Below are positions 59,653 to 64,000 of a DNA stretch of 64,000 nucleotides, one piece after another (positions within the stretch are counted from its first letter, which is position 1; the number at the start of each line of letters is the position of its first letter). The DNA is from Sinomonas cellulolyticus (GTDB taxonomy: Bacteria > Actinomycetota > Actinomycetes > Actinomycetales > Micrococcaceae). The translations under genes and the position numbers were made by a program. The DNA is taken from contig NZ_BNCM01000006.1 of assembly GCF_014656475.1 (NCBI RefSeq), positions 186,001-250,000 of the forward strand, given 5' to 3'. The notes below the pieces were generated by a model. That model was not told the origin of the DNA, made no database searches, and saw only the letters and a program-made list of their open reading frames with translations.

Positions 59653-60918
59653 CTACTCGCGGAGCCAGCGCACGACGTCGGCCGTGTCGGCTCCCAGCTC
59701 GGGCGGCGCCTGGGTGCGGGGCGGCAGCGGCGGGGTCCAGGTAATGGGGTGGCGGACCTGCCGGCCCACCGCGGCCCCGGAGCGGTCGCGGACCTCGATG
59801 GTCGGCTCGAGGCCGAGGGACTCCGCGTAGTCCAGGCCCTCGCCGATCCCGGCCACACGCCCGCAGGGGATCCCGAGGCCTGCGAGCTTGTCCTGCCAGA
59901 CCTCCGCGGAGGCGGCGGCGAGGCCCGCCTCGAGCAGCGGGACCAGCTCGCCCCGGTGCGCGACCCGCGCCTTGTTCGTGGCGAACCGCGGGTCCGCGGC
60001 CAGCTCGGGGGCGCCGATCGCTTCGCACAGCCGGGCGAACTGCCCGTCGTTCCCGGCGGCCACGGCCAACGGCGCGTCGGCGGTCGCGAGGAGCTGGTAC
60101 GGCACGATCGAGGGGTGGTCATTCCCCATCCGGCCCGGCGTGACGCCAGCGCCGAGGTATGCCTGGGCCTGGTTCGCCAGCGCCCCCTGCAAGGAGGAGA
60201 GCAGGTTCACCTCGACTCGCCGGCCGCGGCCCGTGCGGGCCCGCTCGGTGAGGGCTGCGAGGATCCCGATCGTCGCGTCTTTCGCGGTGAGCACGTCCAC
60301 GAGCGCGACGCCGGCCTTGACCGGTCCGCCGCCCGGCACCGTGTCCGGGTGGCCCGTGATGGACATGAGCCCGCCGAGGGCCTGGACGATGAAGTCGTAC
60401 CCGGGCAGGTCCCGTCCGCCCGTGGATCCGAACCCCGAGATCGAGGCGTACACGAGCCCCGGGTTCTCCTCCGCGAGCGCCTCATATCCGAGTCCGAGCT
60501 TCTCGAGGCCTCCGGGCTTGAAGTTCTCCACGAGCACGTCGGCCCGCAGCGCGAGCTCCCGGGCCAGAGCGAGGTCCTCGGGGTCGGCCAGGTCCAGCTC
60601 GACCGACTCCTTGTTCCGGTTCACGCTCTCGAAGTAGGTTGCCCCCGTCGCAGAGAACGGTGGTCCCCAGTGCCGCGTGTCGTCCCCGGCGCCGGGCCGC
60701 TCGACCTTCACCACCCGCGCCCCGAGGTCCGCGAGCGTCATCGACGCCAGCGGCCCCGCGAGCACGCGGGAGAAGTCCGCCACGAGGATCCCCTCGAGCG
60801 GGGCCGTGCCGGCGGGAATGCCACGAGTTGTGGACAATACCTCCTGCCGTAGACGGAGGTTTTGTCCAGAAGTGGTGGTGTCCTCGGGGTCCCCGGCGGG
60901 CGACGGCGCGGAGCTCAC
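59653..60918 (-). CDS. Family III CoA-transferase (probable glutarate CoA-transferase)
   Basis: A 421-residue CaiB/BaiF-type family III CoA-transferase. Seen: GILVADFSRVLAGPLASMTLADLGARVVKVERPGAGDDTRHWGPPF (key words GPLASMTLADLGA, VKVERPGAGDDTRHWGPPF), TYFESVNRNKESVELDL, DVLVENFKPG, and GAALVDVLTAKDATIG-type region. The GDDTR.WGPPF and SVNRNK motifs match succinyl-CoA:glutarate CoA-transferases. With gcdH next in the operon, conversion of glutarate to glutaryl-CoA is the likely reaction. GTG at 60918 overlaps the aminotransferase stop by two bases (GTGA). Confidence 0.9.
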   Translation of the reverse strand: MSSAPSPAGDPEDTTTSGQNLRLRQEVLSTTRGIPAGTAPLEGILVADFSRVLAGPLASMTLADLGARVVKVERPGAGDDTRHWGPPFSATGATYFESVNRNKESVELDLADPEDLALARELALRADVLVENFKPGGLEKLGLGYEALAEENPGLVYASISGFGSTGGRDLPGYDFIVQALGGLMSITGHPDTVPGGGPVKAGVALVDVLTAKDATIGILAALTERARTGRGRRVEVNLLSSLQGALANQAQAYLGAGVTPGRMGNDHPSIVPYQLLATADAPLAVAAGNDGQFARLCEAIGAPELAADPRFATNKARVAHRGELVPLLEAGLAAASAEVWQDKLAGLGIPCGRVAGIGEGLDYAESLGLEPTIEVRDRSGAAVGRQVRHPITWTPPLPPRTQAPPELGADTADVVRWLRE

Positions 60919-62306
60919 GAGAGCGCCCCGCGGATGGCGGCCTCGAGCACGTCGAGTCCCTCCGCGAGGACCTCGGGCTCGGTGACAAGCGGCGGGAGCA
61001 GGCGGATGACGTTGCCGTGGGTGCCGCACGTGAGGGTGAGGACGCCGGCGGCGTTCGCGGCGGCGGCAGCGGCCTTCGCGATGTCCGGACGCGGGCCCGA
61101 GGCGTCACCGAACTCGAGGGCCATCATGGCGCCCCGTCCACGGACGGAGACGATGCCCGCGCGAGCCGGCCCGGCGGCGTCGTGCGTGAGGAGCGGCTCG
61201 AAACGCTCCCGCACCGCGTGCTCGATGTGCCGTGCCCCGGCGAGGAGCGAGCCGTCCTCGAGGAGCTCGAACACCGCGAGCGCGGCCTCGCACGCCACCG
61301 GGTTGCCGGCGTAGGTCCCGCCCAGACCCCCGGCGTGGACGGCGTTCATGAGCTCGGCGCGCCCGGTGACGGCAGAGAGCGGGAGGCCGGCGCCGAGCGC
61401 CTTCGCAGACAGGGTGATGTCTCCTGCGACACCGTCGTGCTCGGACGCGAAGAGCGCGCCGGTGCGGCCCATGCCGGCCTGGATCTCGTCGATCACGAGG
61501 ACGATGCCGTGCCGCGTCGCGATCTCGCGCAGCCCCGCGAGGAAGCCGGGGGCGTGGACCACGAATCCGCCCTCGCCCTGGATCGGCTCGATGACCATCG
61601 CGGCGAACGTCTCCGGGCCCGCCTCGGCGAGGACCGCCTCGACTCCGGCCAGCGCCTCGTCCACGAAGGCCGCCGCGCCGGCGGCGTCCGCGGGGGCGAG
61701 GTGCGCGGGAGCGGTCGGGCCGCGGAACACCGAACCGGGGAGCGGCCCGAAGTTGAGGCTGTACGGGTTCTCCTTGGCCGTCATGGCCATGGTCAGCTGC
61801 GTTCGTCCGTGGTAGGCCTCGTCGAAGACGAGGACGTTGGGGCGCCGGGTCGCTGAGCGGGCGATCTTGATGGCGTTCTCGACCGCCTCGGCGCCGGTGG
61901 AGAACAGGGCGGTGCGCTTCTCGAACCCGCCCGGGGTGTGCTCGTTGAGCCACGCGCACACCTGTACGAAGGAGGAGTACTCGGTGACCATGAAGCACGT
62001 GTGGGTGAAGCGGGAGAGCTGTGCCGCCGCGCGCTCCGCCACCCGGGGGTTGGCGGCTCCCACGCTCGTCACCGCGATCCCCGAGGCGAAGTCGATGATC
62101 CGGTTGCCATCCACGTCCACCAGCAGCGAGCCCTCCGCCCGGTCGATGAACACGGGCACGGTCACGCCGAAGCCCTCCGTGACGTGGCGCCGGCGCTCGG
62201 CCTCGAGCTCGCGGGAGCGCGGCCCGGGCAGGGGGGTGGCGAGCAGCCGCGCCCGCTGGGGGACTGCGGAAGGGCTGGCGACGGTGGCGTCGGTCGTGGC
62301 GGTCAT
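60915..62306 (-). CDS. gabT: Class III omega-aminotransferase (GABA/5-aminovalerate type)
   Basis: A 463-residue PLP enzyme of the GabT group. Seen: VDGNRIIDFASGIAVTSVGAANPRV, the PLP pocket LFSTGAEAVENAIKIARSAT, FDEAYHGRT, VIEPIQGEGGFVV, VLVIDEIQAGMGRTGALFA, and LSAKALGAGLPLSAVTGRAE with the PLP lysine. It transfers the amino group of GABA or 5-aminovalerate to 2-oxoglutarate, giving a semialdehyde. The gcdH and CoA-transferase in the same operon favour 5-aminovalerate. ATG at 62306 behind GGGAGG; divergent from the PucR gene. Confidence 0.93.
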   Translation of the reverse strand: MTATTDATVASPSAVPQRARLLATPLPGPRSRELEAERRRHVTEGFGVTVPVFIDRAEGSLLVDVDGNRIIDFASGIAVTSVGAANPRVAERAAAQLSRFTHTCFMVTEYSSFVQVCAWLNEHTPGGFEKRTALFSTGAEAVENAIKIARSATRRPNVLVFDEAYHGRTQLTMAMTAKENPYSLNFGPLPGSVFRGPTAPAHLAPADAAGAAAFVDEALAGVEAVLAEAGPETFAAMVIEPIQGEGGFVVHAPGFLAGLREIATRHGIVLVIDEIQAGMGRTGALFASEHDGVAGDITLSAKALGAGLPLSAVTGRAELMNAVHAGGLGGTYAGNPVACEAALAVFELLEDGSLLAGARHIEHAVRERFEPLLTHDAAGPARAGIVSVRGRGAMMALEFGDASGPRPDIAKAAAAAANAAGVLTLTCGTHGNVIRLLPPLVTEPEVLAEGLDVLEAAIRGALS

Positions 62307-62384
62307 GGAGTCCTCCCGGTGGGATGGGGGTGTGTGGTTGAGACCACAGTAGGGGCGTCCGGCCCTGTCGTCCTTGGATGTTCC

Positions 62385-62397
62385 GGCCAATAATTGG
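62385..62397. promoter_or_regulatory. GCCAATAATTGGC palindrome in the gabT-pucR divergent region
   Basis: Arms GCCAAT (62385-62390) and ATTGGC (62392-62397) around a single A, AT-rich in a GC-rich region, 78 bp upstream of gabT and 49 bp upstream of the PucR start. Likely PucR operator. Confidence 0.6.
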
Positions 62398-62446
62398 CTC
62401 TGATGGGACCTAATGCACAACCGATGATTCAGGCGGGAGGACGCGG

Positions 62447-63871
62447 GTGATCACTCTCGCCCAGCTTGCCGAGGCCGCCCACGGCGACCTCGTCCCGTAC
62501 TGGCCCGTCCCGCTCCCGCGGGTCGAGCTCACAGGCGTCCATGTCTCCGAGCTCGAGGACCCCACAGTGTTCCTCGACGGCGGCGAGCTGCTCCTCACCG
62601 TCGGGATGCAGCTCGCGGGGCTGGACGCGCCAGCGCGGGCCGAGGCGGCCCGGGCCTATGTGGCCCGGCTGGTCGAGGGTCGCGTGGCCGCCCTCGGACT
62701 CGGCCTCGGCTCGGGCCACAGCATGGTCCCCGATGAGCTCCGCGCCGCATGCATCGAGGCCGGCCTCCCGCTGCTGACCGTCCCGCGCGAGTCGCCGTTC
62801 CTCGCGGTCTCCCGGGCCTACTGGGAGCTCGTGCGCCGCGGGGGAGAGGCGGAGCTCACCGCCCTCCTCGGGCTCCAGGTGGCACTCACGCGCGCCGCCG
62901 CGAAGGACGACGCCGAGCCGGCCATTGTGCGCGAGCTCGCCCACGCTCTCGGCACCTGGGTGGCCTACCTCCCGGAAGGCGACGGCCCGGCGTCGTGCAC
63001 GCCCGCGGGGGGCAGCGGCGAACTGCCGCCCGGGCTGCTCGACGAGCTCCGGCGCGAGGCGGCCGCCCTCCAGACCGGCGGCCGGGGTGCCACCGCCACC
63101 GTCCACCTCGCCTCAGGCCCGGCCTCGCTCTATCCCGTCTCGGATGGGTACGGGCCCGTCGCGTACCTTGCGGTGGGGCGCGGCGGACAGCTGGCACCCG
63201 CCGAGCGGCACCTGTTCCTCACCGCCTCGACCCTGCTCGCCCATCGGGCGGCTGCCCTGAGGCACGCCGACGAGGAGCGCTCCCGCAGCGACGGGATGCT
63301 CGTCGCGCTTGTCCTTGCCGGGCACGACGACGCTGCGCGCCTCCTCGCGCCCCAGATGCACACCGCGCTGCCCGAGACGGTCTACCTCGTGGTGCTCGAC
63401 GCCAGCCCTGGCCGCGGGGACCAGGCCCTGCCCGCGAACGCGCTCGGGTTCGAGCTCGGCGGTCTCATCTACATGCTGCTGCCCACCGAGACGCCCCGTC
63501 CGCCGCTCCCTGCCGGACTCCGCGGCGCGTGGGGAGGCCCTGTTCCGCTGCGGCGGGTGCGGGAGGTCGTCGGCCAGGTCGCCGACGCCGCCGGGCAGGC
63601 TCCCCCGGGCCGTGTGGTCCGGGTGGGGCACGGCCTCGAGCTGCCCGGCGACGAGTGGGCCGCAGCGCTCGCCGGCGCCGGCGGGGAACTGCTCCCCACG
63701 GTGCGCGCGTACCTGAGGAACCGGGGGCAGTGGGAGGCGACGGCGCGCGATCTCGCCGTCCACCGCAATTCAGTGCGCCACCGCATCAGCAGGGCATCCG
63801 AGCTGCTTGGGGTGGACCTCGACGACCCGGATGTGGCCGCCCACCTGTGGCTGGCCCTCCGAACCGGTTAA
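62447..63871 (+). CDS. PucR-family transcriptional regulator
   Basis: A 474-residue activator/repressor with the PucR N-terminal domain (ITLAQLAEAAHGDLVPYW, then VTGVHVSELEDPTVFLDGGELLLTVGMQ region) and the C-terminal PucR HTH (TVRAYLRNRGQWEATARDLAVHRNSVRHRISRASELLGVDLDDP; key words YLRNRGQWEATARDLAVHRNSVRHRI). The intervening part is a GAF/GGDEF-like sensor. Such regulators control catabolism of amines and purines. GTG at 62447. It is divergent from the gabT operon with the palindrome between and probably turns that operon on when its substrate is present. Confidence 0.92.
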   Translation: MITLAQLAEAAHGDLVPYWPVPLPRVELTGVHVSELEDPTVFLDGGELLLTVGMQLAGLDAPARAEAARAYVARLVEGRVAALGLGLGSGHSMVPDELRAACIEAGLPLLTVPRESPFLAVSRAYWELVRRGGEAELTALLGLQVALTRAAAKDDAEPAIVRELAHALGTWVAYLPEGDGPASCTPAGGSGELPPGLLDELRREAAALQTGGRGATATVHLASGPASLYPVSDGYGPVAYLAVGRGGQLAPAERHLFLTASTLLAHRAAALRHADEERSRSDGMLVALVLAGHDDAARLLAPQMHTALPETVYLVVLDASPGRGDQALPANALGFELGGLIYMLLPTETPRPPLPAGLRGAWGGPVPLRRVREVVGQVADAAGQAPPGRVVRVGHGLELPGDEWAAALAGAGGELLPTVRAYLRNRGQWEATARDLAVHRNSVRHRISRASELLGVDLDDPDVAAHLWLALRTG

Positions 63872-64000
63872 GTCACGCTCCTGATGTGTCGAAGTAGACA
63901 CAAAGAATCTGCTCTACGAAACGAATCGACACGTAAATGGGAGCATCATAGATATATCGACATTTGAACTGCTAGTTACCTCCGGACCCAGGAGCCGTCA
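63872..64000. other. AT-richer intergenic end of the window
   Basis: The last 129 bases hold no open reading frame I can support. The composition drops sharply in GC, with runs such as AAAGAATCTG, ATATATCGACATTTGAA and several GTCGA/TCGAC words, including a TGTGTCGAAGTAGACACA inverted repeat (arms TGTGTC and GACACA near 63876-63901). It is probably a promoter region for the next gene outside the window. Confidence 0.5.

Noticed and set aside
5673..63329. FtsK-orienting (KOPS-like) role for the CGTCGTGC octamer
   Set aside because: The copies are balanced between strands (22 against 21 by eye), whereas orienting sequences are strongly strand-biased within a replichore.
1..64000. tRNA, rRNA, transposase or phage genes
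   Set aside because: No cloverleaf with a GTTCGA-type arm, rRNA-like segment, transposase motif or phage structural gene was recognised by eye; a covariance-model search would be needed to exclude small RNAs.

Overview
The window is very GC-rich (about 70% by eye), densely packed, uses many GTG starts and stop-start overlaps, and carries a mycothiol-type DinB/maleylpyruvate-isomerase-like gene, a Tat-lipoprotein, DUF475/TerC and many actinobacterial families. Together this points to the chromosome of a high-GC actinobacterium, most likely Micrococcaceae (Arthrobacter, Sinomonas or relatives). The genus is an inference. I saw no rRNA, tRNA, CRISPR array, transposase or prophage genes.

Left part (1-18.2 kb): the 3' part of a malic enzyme, a DUF456 membrane protein, a repeat-type hypothetical protein, an Lrp/AsnC regulator, an Ala/Pro-rich membrane protein and a luciferase-like oxidoreductase. 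These are followed by a 12.5-kb tellurium-resistance-type (ter) cluster on the minus strand. In transcription order it is: a DUF475/TerC-like membrane protein with an EF-hand-like loop, three canonical TerD proteins and TelA; then, past an oppositely oriented acidic unknown gene, an XpaC-like small protein, a divergent TerD protein, an unknown protein, a CitE-like lyase, a very large fused PRTase-TRSP-StiP/PRTase-PELOTA protein and a HAD phosphatase. The last block matches the predicted nucleoside-like metabolite module known from ter stress systems, but two usually separate enzymes are one polypeptide here.

Middle part (17.9-36.2 kb): a tiny Cys-rich protein sits behind a CsoR/CstR-like palindrome, followed by a jetABC (MksFEB) Wadjet/condensin operon with no jetD/mksG nuclease next to it. 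Then come an LCP cell-wall ligase, an SGNH hydrolase, a Bcr/CflA-type exporter, and a MarR-controlled divergon flanked on both sides by the same family of 19-bp tandem repeats. Next are a monooxygenase-like protein, a NERD protein, a GNAT-AAA+ fusion, an App1/DUF2183 phosphatase, and a two-gene type III polyketide synthase plus FAD monooxygenase locus.

Right part (36.2-64 kb): gluQ, whose reading frame runs through a 55-nt perfect hairpin; a second luciferase-like enzyme; a secreted protein; a phospholipase C-like enzyme; a MarR/SGNH pair; IclR; and a flavinylation set (ferric-reductase-like membrane protein, FMN-binding protein, ApbE). Then come an enoyl-CoA hydratase, an MHS-type transporter, an ArgE-like deacylase, an amino-acid ABC importer lacking its ATPase, a glutathionyl-hydroquinone-reductase-like enzyme, a PuuD-like hydrolase, an alpha/beta hydrolase divergent from TetR, and an APC permease. 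The window ends with a PucR-controlled operon (aminotransferase, family III CoA-transferase, glutaryl-CoA dehydrogenase, aldehyde dehydrogenase) that reads as a complete 5-aminovalerate to crotonyl-CoA route.
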